Shown here piece after piece: positions 36,494 through 48,341 of a DNA stretch of 64,000 nt (the stretch's first letter is position 1; each line of letters starts with the position of its first letter). Location of the stretch: the NCBI GenBank assembly GCA_963922205.1, contig CAWUHX010000261.1:1-64000 (forward strand). The letters are read 5' to 3'. Position numbers and translations under genes: made by a program. The notes under the pieces were generated by a model. It was not told the DNA's origin. It worked only from the letters and a program-made list of their open reading frames with translations, and did not search any database. Origin of the DNA: Romanomermis culicivorax. Taxonomy: Eukaryota > Nematoda > Enoplea > Mermithida > Mermithidae.

Positions 36494-37189
36494 TACCACC
36501 CAGCGTTCAAGAACCGTTACAGTTTCGTCGTGCTTGAGAAAATTATCGTTTTTTCTCTAAACTTCAGTGATCTGTCCCAAGGCAAAATTAAACAAAAGGT
36601 CGACGAATATGAACGTAAAATGCTGTTGACATTTATTTTTTTCATACCTTCGTTTAAACTGTAATTCTTCTCTTGTAGAAAAATTATCCATTCAGTAGAA
36701 TGAGAGTCAACCTTGCCGACCTCAAAAATTATTTTTGGCCGCGTCGTATGTATCATTCGAAACCAGTGCATTGTTAAATTGTCGTTAAAATTTATTCTGA
36801 TGAGCACGAAATTAATGTCGAAATCGACATTTGCTTTTTGACACCACTAGTGACTACATGTACAGTACGCTCCGATTGATGATTCGTAAGTTTTAATTTT
36901 CAGCTAATTGCAGCGCCTGAATAGTTGGAATGTAGCCAAAATACGCGCGTTTCACGCTTAATTGTAAACTTTAGCTTTCAACTATTACGTTAATATATTA
37001 CTTTTTATTAGTATAAGTTTAGTTTCGATACGTTGGGTAAGCGTAAGATTTTTATATCTGTTGAATGTGAAGTTTTGATTTTGTGCTATACTCTAAATGA
37101 CCTCCACTTGGTTGGGGATGGGGGAGGGTAAAATCTAAAGTCCAAATTTAAAAAAATGTCTTTTTTGCCCAATTTTTTCGACTTGTGAG
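36494..37189. other. Non-coding sequence
   Basis: A 96-codon minus frame at 36517-36807 shows no recognisable motif. No other feature. Confidence 0.3.
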
Positions 37190-37595
37190 CATACATGCAC
37201 AGCATAGAAATTCTGCTGGGGGTCAGCCAGGACAGGGGGTTGAATAAAAAATTTTTTTTCGTTCCTGATAATGAAAAAAATGTCTTGTAAGGTCTTCTAA
37301 CGTCCAAACAGCATATTTTTACAACTATATTAGTCACATATGAGAAATAATTAGCTTAGACAGCACTTTTTGAAGTTTTAATGTTACTCCTTTGGAATCA
37401 AGTATGCTTTGTTTAGAAAAATTGTTAAACTACAGCATCATTTCAATTTTTATGACGACTTTTTCTTCTCTTCTCAATCATAGCTAGTTGAGTCAAATCA
37501 GCTGGGGGTCAGCAAGAATCTGCTGGAGGTCAATAAAAATCTGCTAGGGTTCAAAACCCCCCAAACCCCTCCCCCACGTTCATGTATGCTTGTGA
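37190..37595 (+). repeat. ~400-bp dispersed repeat B, copy 2
   Basis: Aligned with 16480-16905 from 'cagcatagaaattctgctgg' to 'cccccacgttcatgtatg', including 'aatcaagtatgctttgttta' and 'ttaaactacagcatcatt'. Confidence 0.8.
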
Positions 37596-37955
37596 GGAAG
37601 GTTCCAACATTTGGGTACCAGGTCCGACCGAACTTTTAGGAGGAGGGAGCAGCCAACTTTACAAGTTTTGGGGGAAGGGGGTTAATAAGTGCTCTAAAAA
37701 CGCGTTTTTCCGATCAAAAAAGTGGACAAAAGACGCTTCGTGATCGATAAAACTTTTGATTTAAAACTGGTACTCAGCATAGGTTCAGCGCGAAGCGCCG
37801 AAATTTTCCGCTTCTTGGACCGATTTTGCTCCCAGAAGTCATTTTTCGCCAAAAATATGGATTTTCCGTCGATTTCCGGCCGGCCTGGGCGGGTAGCCGT
37901 CATTAACTGCCTATACGATTGGAAATTTTAAGTTGAACCCTTCTCATTTATAGGG

Positions 37956-38093
37956 AAGGTAAAGTGGGGTGACTTTGATCAGGGGCGACTTTGACTCGCC
38001 ACAGCAGGGGTTGTCTACTCAGCAAAAATGACCTGCTGTTCTTAAATAGTTATCAAATGCCATACTCTGATCAAAGTCACCCCACTTTACCTT
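37956..38093. mobile_element. AGGTAAAGTGGGG MITE, copy 1
   Basis: Left end AAGGTAAAGTGGGGTGACTT, right end its inverse (CACCCCACTTTACCTT). The interior 'gttgtctactcagcaaaaatg' and 'atagttatcaaatgccat' is shared with 50567-50760. About 138 bp, non-coding. Confidence 0.8.
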
Positions 38094-38887
38094 ATACCCC
38101 CAACCTCCCCCTCAATTCGTTTAAGATTCCTCACCTTCGCTATATTTCTTAACCGCCACTTTTTAGATTTTATGGTTTTTATGCTTTTGCTTGTATCTTG
38201 CGAGTTTCTTAATCGTTTGCGTAAGGTTCACATTGAAAAAATGATTTTTGGCAGTTCAAAGTCAAAAAAATCATTTTGTGTGTTTTAGAAAATCAAAATC
38301 TGCGAAGTTTCGGAGTAGTGAAAAAACGTTCATAAATAATAATTTCTCATTGTAAATGTAAATTGTTTATTTGCGCCGACTAGCGAATATTTCAGTCAGA
38401 TCAATTTTAGCTCGAAAATATCGTTTCCATAAAAATTGATGTATTTGCTGCAACTGAGTTGGGGGTGGCGAATAATGCTGTCGAATCAGTCATTTAAGGG
38501 ATGGACGTAATGATCAATTCTATATGTAAAATTGAATTTCTTGGGGTGATCGATCTAGGTCGTACTTTTTCTTTCATCAAAAATGCGTACATAATCGAAT
38601 CTGATCCACAAAAGTTCTCATCCAAAATTTAGTGACGGAACTGTTCTGGAGCTGCTCTGATTAGGTCATCAACAAAGGATACTTCGAAACCTGTAGAAAA
38701 TCATGTAATTACGGATACACAATTTGTGTGGACAGCACAATACTTAGGCATGATTGTGGTCAATTCAGCCATACTTTTCTGTCAAACTTGAAGGAACTCA
38801 AGAGAACGAATTTAGCAATTATGCAAAAACTAATCCGATTATTTTTCTCTCGACGCTAGAATTCATTCAGCTGGCTAGACTGAGACA
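38094..38887. other. Non-coding sequence
   Basis: No exon or repeat was identified. Confidence 0.3.
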
Positions 38888-39340
38888 TACATGTAACGGA
38901 GTCCCGAGCATTGGGGGGGAAGTGCTATGGGAACCCCTTCCCCCCCAGAAATCGTCGACCATATGGATAGCCATTGGGCGGCCGCCCCCCCCCCAGGATT
39001 TTCCAATCCAATGGCTGTGGTAGCCGTAGGAACCCCCATACTTTTGGTGGGAAAAATACTGAAAAATGTCAATTTTTTGATTAAAAATGTCAATTTTTGA
39101 ACGAAAAATGGTAAAAAATGTGAATTTTCGTGGCGCTTCGCGCCATAAATACATTTTTTCGATCTCTTTAGGGAAAAATTGCTATTTTTTGAACTATTTT
39201 TCGGACTTTTTTCGTGAAAAAATCAAATTTTTTTCCTTGAGAGACCCCTCCCCCCAAAATTTTGGGAATTACTGACCCCCGGCCCCAAAAAAGTCGCTCA
39301 ACCCCCCCCCCCTCCAGACCTCGGGGCTCCGTTACATGTA
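38888..39340. mobile_element. TACATGTAACGGAG MITE, copy 1
   Basis: Begins TACATGTAACGGAG and ends CTCCGTTACATGTA. Hallmarks are 'gaccccggccccaaaaaa', the short palindrome 'gcgcttcgcgcc', and paired 'aaaaatgtcaattttt' motifs. It is arranged tail-to-tail with the copy at 39991-40403, with a foldback element inserted at the junction. Confidence 0.85.
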
Positions 39341-39985
39341 GGTGCACCGACAATTGAGCGCCGGGCAATTGAGCGCCGACAACTGAGCGCCGGACAATTG
39401 AGCGCCGAAAACTGAGCGCCGACAACTGAGCGCCGGACAATTGAACGCCGACAACTGAGCGCCAGACATTTGAGCGCCGACAACTGAGCGCCAGACATTT
39501 GAGTGCCGACAACTGAGCGCCGACTATTTAATGCATTATAATTGAGCGTTTTTTTCATTTACTGAGCGCTACGGAATACTAGCATTTCAGTGATTATCTA
39601 CCGTAATGTATATATGTCCATACGTCTAATATTATGAATCAAACAAATATGGTCATTTTTGATTCGTATGACGAAGCCTAAGCCCCTAAGCCTAAGCCTA
39701 AGCCCCTAAGCCTATGCCCCTAAGCTTAAGCCCCTAAGCCTAAGCCCCTAAGCCTAAGCCTAAGCCTAAATGCAAAATAGTTACTTCAAACTGATTGGGT
39801 TATTTATCTGACATTAAATAGTCGGCGGTCAGTTGTCGGCGCTCAGTTGTCGGCGCTCAATTGTCACGGCGCTCAGTTGTCTGGCGCTCAGTTGTCTCGG
39901 CGCTCAGTTGTCGGCGCTCAGTTGTCACGGCGCTCAATTGTCGGCGCTCAATTGTCCGGCGCTCAATTGTCGGGTCACGAAATAC
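39338..39985. mobile_element. Foldback element, ACAATTGAGCGCCG-type arrays
   Basis: Left array 39350-39545 ('acaattgagcgccgg', 'acaactgagcgcc') is inverted at 39830-39970 ('ggcgctcagttgtc'). It is flanked by a 10-bp direct repeat TCCGTTACAT (39328-39337 and 39986-39995) that belongs to the end of the neighbouring MITE. The element therefore inserted into that MITE dimer. The centre contains the CCTAAG-rich tract. Frames of the form 'SALSCRRSIV' are array translations. Confidence 0.85.
39678..39768. repeat. GCCTAA/GCCCCTAA tandem repeat, telomere-like
   Basis: About 90 bp of alternating 'cctaag' and 'cccctaag' units. The GCCTAA unit is the complement of TTAGGC. Interspersed CC insertions make the array irregular, so it is a minisatellite resembling a telomere rather than a clean interstitial telomere. 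Confidence 0.7.
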
Positions 39986-39990
39986 TCCGT

Positions 39991-40403
39991 TACATGTATG
40001 GTCCCGAGGTCTGGGGGGGGGGGTCGGGCGACATTTTTTGGGCCGGGGTCAGTAATTTCGAGGGGTCTCTCAAGGAAAGAAATCGATTTTTTTCCCGAAA
40101 AAAAGTCGGGAAAATAGTTCAAAAAATTGTAATTTTTGTCCAGAAAACCGAAAAATGTAATTGATGGCGCGAAGTGCCCAGAAAATTCACATTTTTGGCC
40201 ATTTTTTGTTCAAAAATCGACATTTTTCGTCAAAAAATTGGCATTTTTCAGTATTTTGCCGACAGAAAGTATGAGGGTTCCTACAGCTACTAGCCATTGG
40301 ATTGGAAAATCCTTGGAGGCCGTCGCTCAATGGCAAGCCATATGGTCGACGATTTCTTGGGGGGGGGGGGTCCCATAGCACTTTCCTGCCCCAATTACAT
40401 GTA
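39991..40403. mobile_element. TACATGTAA MITE, copy 2 (inverted relative to copy 1)
   Basis: Begins TACATGTATGGTCCCGAGG and ends CCCAATTACATGTA. Its interior is the reverse complement of copy 1 ('ggccggggtcagtaattt', 'ggcgcgaagtgcc', 'tgttcaaaaatcgacattt'). Confidence 0.8.
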
Positions 40404-40604
40404 TGAACTGAGATCACTCTTTCAGATAAAATTCAAAGAAAAATAAAATCCAAGACTCAGTAAATTGGCCGATCTTTTCAGATCCCTAGAATACTTTCTT
40501 CTATCTTTTTGAACTTTTACATTGTACGTCTCGCATAGTTTAACCGCCAAAAATTCGTCGTAGCATTTTCCATTTCAGGGCTGGTGCGATAAATCAGAAA
40601 CGAT

Positions 40605-43600
40605 ATGTCGGATAATCGAAAGCGGAAAAACGTCAACGACGGCAAGGAGAATATCATGCCGGCTAATCGTAACGACAGCGAATTTCACACGCCCAGCCCT
40701 CGTTTGACCGATTTTTACCCCGTCAAACGTCGAAATTCGGCTTTCAAAAAACGTCTACGTTTCGACGAATCGCCCACCACTTCGTCGTACAACAACGTCG
40801 TTCAGCGGAAAACGTCGACGACCAGGTTATCGTCTTGTAGAAACGACGAAAATAAAGAAAATGCCGTCGATTGTGATGATTCCGGTATTTTTTCCGACGA
40901 AAATTGCAGTAGCAATAATTTTAGCATTTTGTCCACGTCGTCGTTATGTTTTTCCTTATCTTCGAAAACGAAAAAAATCGGCAAATTTACGTCTTTATCG
41001 CCGTCGAAAATTAGCGCACCGTTCAAATCGAAATTATCGTTTTCTAAACCGAAAGAAATAAAAAATTTGTTCAACGATTTTCCGCAAGAAGTATCTTTCA
41101 CGATATTCGATTTTTTAGACGGTGAGTTTGGAAAAGTTGAACTTTTTTTATCATTTAGCATTTTTTTATTTTATTCGTTTGATTTAAGTTACATCTTTGG
41201 GTCTTTTGGCTTTGGTGGACCTCGCCAGCCGGAACGTGATTCTGAATTACGTTAAATCGAAAAAATTTGTCGATCGAGTGAAAAGCGATTTGGTGATCAG
41301 TTCGAACGAACCGCCTTTGGACGTCGATCAACTTTGCAGAACATTGGCCAATGTTTTCAAACGATCGACTATGATTATGCCGACTTTAGATCGTGTTGCG
41401 ATTGTTCATAGTTTCCTATTCCAAATGGTAACATAACTTTTCTACGCGAAGAAAAAACTCGAAATCTTATAAATTTTTATTATTTTCCACATTTCAGACA
41501 TTTGCTTTTATAGGCCGAATATTCGAAACTAGACGAAACGGAGGCCAAAAGATGGGGTACTTTTTGGCATAGAGTTATGCGCGGTTGGGAATTTATGGAA
41601 TGTTCGAAAGCTTACGGTCATTTGCTGAATTCGAACAATATAAACGGCAAAAAATTGTTGACTACGTTTTGTAACGCTGGTCCTGGTAAAATTTTGTGAA
41701 TTTTCATGTTCAATGGCTCTGCTTCGCCTTCTCCGTATTTTTGTGACGAAAGCCCATAAATTTTATATATCGAATTTTACAATTACTTTTTTTCAAACAT
41801 TAAAATAACGACCTTTTTCACTCAATTTACTGTGAAACTGACATTTCTGACTGGACTTTCCCTTGCAGAAAAAAACGAAAGGCGCTTTTTTTGCTTTTTT
41901 GACTCTTAAAAAATCGTCAATTGCCCAGAATTTTAATTTTTCTTAACTAAAAAGTCCGAAAACCGACTTAAATATTGTAATTTTTATCTGAAAACCATAA
42001 CAGTATCTGTTTATAGAACTAAACGCTTACTTTATTGCTCTAAAATGACCATTTTCTAAAAAAAAACGAGAATTTTACAGTATTTCTATAGCAAGTTTAT
42101 TTCTTGGTACATGGTCGACGATTTCTAGGGTGCTCCTTATACCACCCCCAATTACATATATGCACGGTGTAAAAGTATTAAATTCTTGCATTTTTTGTCT
42201 TTTTTTCAGGAAAAATCAACGTTAATATTTTCTAATTGTATTTCAGGCAGAAATTCCCAACAAGAATTCGGCTTACACGTATTTTTTCGTTGGTTCATTT
42301 TCGAGCATCCTTACAATAAAAACGAAGATATCGGTTATTGGTTGTCGGCCGTTCTATCCGATTTCGCCATGTATCATCAGGCCAAATTGTTGTATTTAAT
42401 TTTTGGGCCGGTCAATCTAGGTAATTTAATTTTGGGTGCGAAGGAAATTTTTTATTATATATTGTAATTAGATAAGCGAACTATCGAATGGAACGTAATG
42501 TGTACGACGCCGGCGAACGTCGATTTGGCCGAACGTTTTTTCAAAAAGTTGGCCCGTTGTTTTCGTCTATTGCAAAGTTATATGCCCGGATTTTGGACTG
42601 ACGATACGATTGTTAGCTTAGTCGAAGAATTGACAAGTGAGTTGAGTGTTTTCGTGAAGATTTAGAAGTAAATGCAAAAAAATTGATTCCTTTGGTAATA
42701 TTTGTTCACATCTTGCAGCTTTCAAGTCTATTTCGGTAAACTAAAATTTTTCTTAAGTTGAGAAACTAATTTCTTGACATCAAAAAGTGCAATTTACAAT
42801 TCTGTGTCAGTTTGTTCAGCGAATCTGGAGAGAATTTTACCTAGAATTCTAATGATGTAGATATTTAACGTTTTTTCAAGTGTAATTAGGATTTAAACTT
42901 ATTGGCAAATTGAAACATGAAGTTTTCTCAACTTTATGATTCCATGAACATGTATGAATGGAAATATATTTTAAAAGCTTACTCTTCAAGTTTTCCGATG
43001 TCCAGATGCCAAGAGCTTAGTTTTCAAAATCCTTCTTTTTGTTAGTTTTTCGTTACGTTCATTGATTTAATATGTTAAACTTCCTCACGACTTTCAGTGA
43101 AATATCTTTGATGTAGAATATCATTTCGCTCATATTTTTGACCTGAATTTTTAAAAATTTCAGTCACTTCGCATATAAAGAAATGTCAGAAAATTCTCAC
43201 AATGAAGGAAAAAATGGGAATAGGAAAATATAAATAGAAAAAGAGGAAAAAAAATTAGAATTTTGCATATGACCAACAGCCGTACATGTAACGGAGCCCC
43301 GATGTCTGGAGGGGGGGGGAGTTGGACGACGTTTTTTGGACCGGGGGTCAGTAATTCCCAAAATTTTGGGTGGAGGGGTCTCTCAAGGAAAAAAATCGAT
43401 TTTTTTTCACGAAAAAATTCCGAAAAATAGTTTTGAAAATAGTAATTTTTTATCTAAAAAGACCAAAAAAAATGTATTCATGGCGCGAAGCGCCCAATAA
43501 ATTGACATTTTTGACCATTTTGTGTTCAAAAATTGACATTTTTCATCAGAAAATTAACATTTTTCAGTATTTTTCCGACCAAAATTAAAGGGGTTCCTAC

Positions 43601-46600
43601 GGCTACAATATGGCTAGCCATAGGATTGGAAAATCTTGGGGGCGGTCGCCCAATGGCTAGTCATATGGTCGACAATTTCTGGGGGAGGGTTCCCATAGCA
43701 CTTCCCCCAATTACATGTATGCTAATAGCGTAATGCAAAAATGCTTTGAAAACAGCAACTTGAAGCAGCAGGAAAGGCGTTTATAGAATTTTTCATATTC
43801 AGAAGAAATCTGGAAACTGCCGGACACTTTGATTTAAAATTTCTTAAATTTACAATCTGAGTGTTCGGTATTGCGATTTTACTCTACGACGCTTTATTTG
43901 CTTCGATTTACTAGGTTTTCCGGACGGTTGGTTGTTGGACAATTTCGCCTACTTTTTACTGTATTGTGACGACAAGATTGTTACCGGTATTTTATCTTCG
44001 CGTGTTATCAACGGGCGATTGGACGAAGTTTGCTATATATTTCATTCAATGTGCCTTGTGAGCAGTTTTGTTTTTAATTGCGCGATTTTTGAGGCGTGTG
44101 CCTGTGTTGCCTGGGCAAAACTCAGAAAAGCGAAGCTAGAAAATTGACTTTTAATGAACAAGTTAATTCACGGTTGACTCGTCGTCTGAAAAAGGCAAAT
44201 TTGAGACAACTCTCGAACGGTGTTTTCACCCTCTGTTGCTATCGTTTTTCTTTTCTGCTCTTATTTCTACTGATTTATTGCATCTTTCATTTCCATTTCT
44301 TTTTCTCATTGTTTCTTTTCCACTTCTATTACTATATTTTTTCTTATTCTTTATTCATCTTAATTTTTTAACAGTAGCTCGTAGTTTTTATTTGACCTTC
44401 TTTTTTTGTTCCGTTCATTTCCTCCCCTTTTCTCCTTATCGTTACTTCCAACAACACAACACCCTCATTTGGAAAAACAACATTTTTTTCTGCAGAAATT
44501 AATACGATTTTCGACGATAAATGATCACTTTTGATTACAAATATTTAATTTTTTCAATTTTTCATTTGGTATAAAAATTTTACTGATTTTCCTGAAAATT
44601 ATAACGATTTTTTAAATTATATAACGTCATAAACTTCAGATATACACTCTTTATGAGTTAGACTATTTTTAACCGGTTCACGGTTTATAAATAATGATCG
44701 CGGCACATGACAAAATCACAAGAATTCTCTCTTATGCAAAGGTCTGTAGTTGATTTAATCCGTTTTGGTCGTACGATTTTCAGTGCGTTTCTCGTACATC
44801 TCGAAATATGGCTTTAATGGTCCGTTATTTTCAAAAATTGATGTGCGCTATTACGAGCGAGTCGCTTAAATTGCGTTTCATCAAAGCTTTTGCTCATCAA
44901 TCGGCCGTGCGATTGCCCGTTTTGTACAGCAGCAGCGGAAGTAATGATGTTTTTCCTGCCTCTTCCTTCCCGGAAAGAAGATGTGTTTTTCGAAACTGTA
45001 TTTTTTGTAGGTTTCAAGCCCGATTCATTAGTAAAATCGTATGATTCCTACGAAAACCCTGAAATTCCAGGAATTTGTACGATAATCACCCCAATCGTAC
45101 GATATTTTTTCTGCGAATGACTGAAAATTTCATGGTCACATTCTTGATTCATTCTTTCATTTCATGATTCATTCATAGATTTCGATAAGTATGAAATGAA
45201 ATTTTGGTTTCAAAAACTTCCCGAACAAATTAGAATTTTCGATTTCTAAAATTTCCAACAGTGTAGTTGGCGAACCCCCTTCCATCTAGGTCGGACCTAG
45301 TACCCAAATGTTGGGATCCCGCCAACTGGGGCTGAAAAAAACTTTTTTTTCGGTCTATTTTGGGTAAATTTTCGAAATTTCGGGGTTTTTTGAGACCCCC
45401 AAGAATTTTGGGAATCTGGGTGCGTACACATATGTAGCAAAACGATCCGGAAGTAGTTTTAAGACCAATTTAAATAATAAAAAATCGTCAACTGGACTTC
45501 TTGTTGAATTCTTTAATTTTTCTGGATTCTTCCAAAAAATAATATTTTAAAAACCATAAACCTTGAATTCTATAAATGCTAACCAGTCGGTTATTCTCAA
45601 ACATGAATAAAATTCATAGTTTCATTCCGGAGTAATTCATGAAACGTAAAGACCGGAACTTTAAATCTATAGCACTTTGAGGCGAGCCGTTTATAACCAT
45701 CATGTACACAACACTGTTACTTGGTGCATTTTCAATAATAAATTTTATGATTCTGTGATTTTGTGGCAGAATTTTTTCGACAATTCTAGAATTCGTACGA
45801 TGATCCTATTATCGTAGGAATTCTAGGACTTTAACGAAAATCCTGGGAAATGGGACAGAAAAATCGTAGGATTTTTACTTATGAAGCTGGCTTTACCGAA
45901 GATCGATTTTTGAGATATCGAAGTTTCGCGGGTTTTTTCCGCACACTACAGATTTGTTTTGGGCTGTGCGGAAAAATTTTTGGGCATTTTCCGTACAGAA
46001 CAGAAATTTTTTTGGGCGTGTCTACTGCTGGCATTGATGAAAAGATGCATTTTGGTGCATTTAGGAAATGGTCAAAATCTCAAATTTTTCTGGCGCTCCG
46101 CGCCCGCAATAAAAATAATTTATAATATTTTCTACAACTAAGCTGAAGCACAGCCAAAAAGAAGTTTAATTTGATTTCTCGGTTATCCTTGATTGTTTCC
46201 ATCAATCTTCCATGTCTCTTCTCTGCTAGAGTGAGTGAAACTCCTCACTTCATAATGTGTAAATTGGAATTTTTATGCGAATTTGTAGATTTTCCCCACA
46301 TTTCTCAATACATTTATTTAATACAATCGTTTTTCTAGGGAAAATTCTATACGGAGAGTACTACAAATCATCTCTAGAATACATTTTCCAACATTTCAGT
46401 AGCTCCTGTGTTCAAAAATTCTCTGGTGCTAGGCACCGGAAAAGTTGAGCGTGCATGGTTTTCATGATTTGAAGTCCCTCATCTCATTCATCAATCGGTG
46501 TTCTTCAGTATTTGGTTCGGATTTTGTTGAAAATCGAGATTTAATGTTGATCTTCATGAATTCTTTCTCTCACTTGAAGTTTTCTTAACTTTGTGAACAC

Positions 46601-47094
46601 AAATTTTGTCATTGGATAACTAAACGATTTTCGACTGAAAATGTAAACCTTTTATTTTAGAGATAAGGATTGAAGAGGCTCATTTTCCAGCATTCTAGAA
46701 CATCAAAATCTAGAAGTTGGTAAAATGAAAAATCAATAGAAATCTATAAATCATCAGTTCTAATCACAGAAATGACAGCAGCAACTATTAATTTTGCTCA
46801 ATCAATCTAAAATAATGCAGTCTATAATTTTCGCTCATTTCACACATTTTTGAAATGATTTAAACTTCGAGCGGAAAAAATTTTGGGTGATTGCCGCACA
46901 GTGCGGATGGAGACGTGCGGAAGAAAAACCCTGCAAAGTTTTATAAACATTTTTGAAAAAATACAAATTTTCCAGCTCCGAACGTTGGCGTTGTGGCCGA
47001 AGTGAACGCGCACGAACAATTTTACGGGCTTATTTTTCTTATCGTCGCTCGCCATTTCGCCGCTCATCAACAAAATCAACTCGCTGAACAGTGA
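40605..47094 (+). CDS. FBXO47: FBXO47-type F-box protein (eight exons)
   Basis: Exons 40605-41121, 41189-41427, 41514-41685, 42247-42420, 42472-42636, 43915-44057, 44784-44940 and 46976-47094 join in one open frame of 561 codons. All introns are GT-AG with phases 1,0,1,1,1,0,1. The F-box is at about residues 156-197 (LFNDFPQEVSFTIFDFLD then VTSLGLLALVDLASRN). Downstream motifs match vertebrate FBXO47, notably AKLLYLIFGPV, FWTDDTIVSLVEEL, and WLLDN...SRVINGRLDE. FBXO47 proteins are SCF ubiquitin-ligase substrate receptors with roles in meiotic chromosome behaviour. The N-terminal ~150 residues form a disordered Ser/Lys-rich tail absent from the shorter vertebrate protein. It contains two KEN boxes (14-16, 84-86), a PIP-degron-like LTDFYPVKRR (34-43) and DSGIFS (92-97). 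The start is the first ATG of the frame; a possible 5' UTR acceptor precedes it. Reading through exon 8 gives Q-stop at once. An alternative splice at 47091 to 56534 is possible but weaker. Confidence 0.88.
41880..42160. mobile_element. Decayed TACATGTAA MITE in FBXO47 intron 3
   Basis: The interior ('agtccgaaaaccgactta', 'gtaatttttatctgaaaacc') and right end ('cccccaattacatatatg') are recognisable. The left end is lost. Confidence 0.6.
43283..43719. mobile_element. TACATGTAACGGAG MITE, copy 3, in FBXO47 intron 5
   Basis: Left end TACATGTAACGGAGCCCCG, right end CCCCCAATTACATGTA, with the full interior ('ggcgcgaagcgccc', 'tgttcaaaaattgacattt'). It accounts for about a third of the 1.28 kb intron. 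Confidence 0.85.
44225..44470. other. Pyrimidine-rich stretch in FBXO47 intron 6
   Basis: A run of T/C-rich sequence ('ttcttttctgctcttattt', 'tttctttttctcattgtttc') resembles the interior of the foldback elements at 23.7 and 29.3 kb, but lacks flanking inverted arrays. It could be a remnant of one. Confidence 0.4.
45928..46934. mobile_element. Foldback element, TGCGGAAAAATTTTTGGG-type ends, in FBXO47 intron 7
   Basis: The left end (45928-46005: GCGGGTTTTTTCCGCAC, then 'ctgtgcggaaaaatttttggg') is inverted at 46870-46934 ('aattttgggtgattgccgcac', 'gtgcggaagaaaaaccctgc'). Flanks GAAGTTTC and AAAGTTTT are only partly alike, so the target duplication is uncertain. It lies in the last intron, 41 bp before exon 8. 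Confidence 0.6.
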
Positions 47095-47409
47095 GTATAA
47101 ATATAATTAATCGTTTTGTTTTGTTTTGTTTTTACATTTTCGCATCATTCGACCGAATGTAGCCAAAAATTTCCTAGAAAAATGTGTATAAATTTGTTAA
47201 ATTTGCGTAGAATTCTAAATTTTAGCTCGTTATTTTTTGTTATTTTCTTTCTTGTTCCTATATTTATTGTTCGTTTTACCCCGAGTTTCTTTCGTGTTTT
47301 GTTCAAATTTCTCTTATTGTTGTTGTTTTGTGATTTTAATCAATTTTCCTCCAGTGATTATTGTTGTTGTGTATGTCATATTTGTGTCGTTAAAATGTAG
47401 TTTTATTCG

Positions 47410-48332
47410 GTTTCACCCTTATTCAGCGAAACACACAACAGCGAATCTCAATTCAGCGAAGTCTCAATACGGCGATTTTCAAAACAGCGAAGTATCAGAA
47501 CAGATTCGCAAAATAACAAATTTTCAAAGCAGTTATCTTTAGAATGGAAAAATTGAGATTGGGCGGGATGGACGTTTTGGCACATGGCCCATTTGGTCCT
47601 CCTTTTGGATCTGGTGGATGTCGGTTGTCACACATTTTGGCACCAATCGCCAGATTTCTGACACGGCTTTATACCATGTGTTTTCACGACATTGGAGCTT
47701 TTTATTCTTGTTTTTTTATTATTAACATATCCATATGCATGTTTTTTGTTTCTTTCTTCCTTTATCCATTTATTTCTTTGAATATTCTGATATTGTGCTA
47801 CCTGTTGTATAATGTTTTCATGTTGTGTACTATTGTTCTATTTTTCACCAACTTTTTACTACATTATTTTACTTCTCATGTCTTGACCATTCTTTTTTTG
47901 TTCTGCTTTTACTGCTTATTTATTTTATTCATTTCATCTTATTTGTTAATTTTATTTTATTTATTCCATCAATTTAATTTTTTTGCAATGCAATTAAGCT
48001 TCCTACAAAACAACTTCAATGGAAAATTCTTATGACAATTTTTGGCTTTTGTTTTTTTCCAACGTTTAAAAAAATGTTTTTCTCACAGAAATTTTTTCGT
48101 GATTTTGGAATAGTCCGTTCGTGCATACCTACAGCACAAAAGCATGTGAAATAGGTGGCCAAATGCAACTAAAAATAGACCATCTCAACCATCAAAAAGG
48201 ATTTTAATTTACCTAACTTGCATATTGTGCGCGTTTACTCTAATGCATAGAAATTTTTAGTATTCGCTGTATTGAGACTTCGCTGTAATGAGAGTCTCGC
48301 TATTTTGAGTTTCGCTGTATTGGGGACACGCC
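47410..48332. mobile_element. Foldback element, CAGCGAATCTCAATT-type arrays
   Basis: Left array 47432-47530 ('cagcgaatctcaattcagcg', 'cagcgaagtatcagaa') is inverted at 48258-48322 ('ttcgctgtattgagactt'). Termini GTTTCACCC and, inverted, GGCGTGTCCC. Candidate 9-bp duplications are TTTTATTCG (47401-47409) and TTTTATCCT (48333-48341), seven of nine matching. It starts 316 bp after the FBXO47 stop. The long Phe/Leu/Ser-rich frame at 47544-48035 runs through its T-rich interior and is not credible as a gene. Confidence 0.75.
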
Positions 48333-48341
48333 TTTTATCCT

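Noticed and set aside
39678-39768. True interstitial telomere identifying the organism as a nematode
   Set aside because: Units are irregular (GCCTAA mixed with GCCCCTAA) and lie inside a mobile element, so they cannot assign the phylum.
39168-40164. Frames of 'SALSCRRSIV' type on both strands
   Set aside because: Translations of the ACAATTGAGCGCCG inverted arrays and adjoining MITE.
47544-48035. 163-codon frame, longest after FBXO47 exon 1, hydrophobic
   Set aside because: It lies wholly inside a foldback element's T-rich interior and has no family resemblance or splice support.
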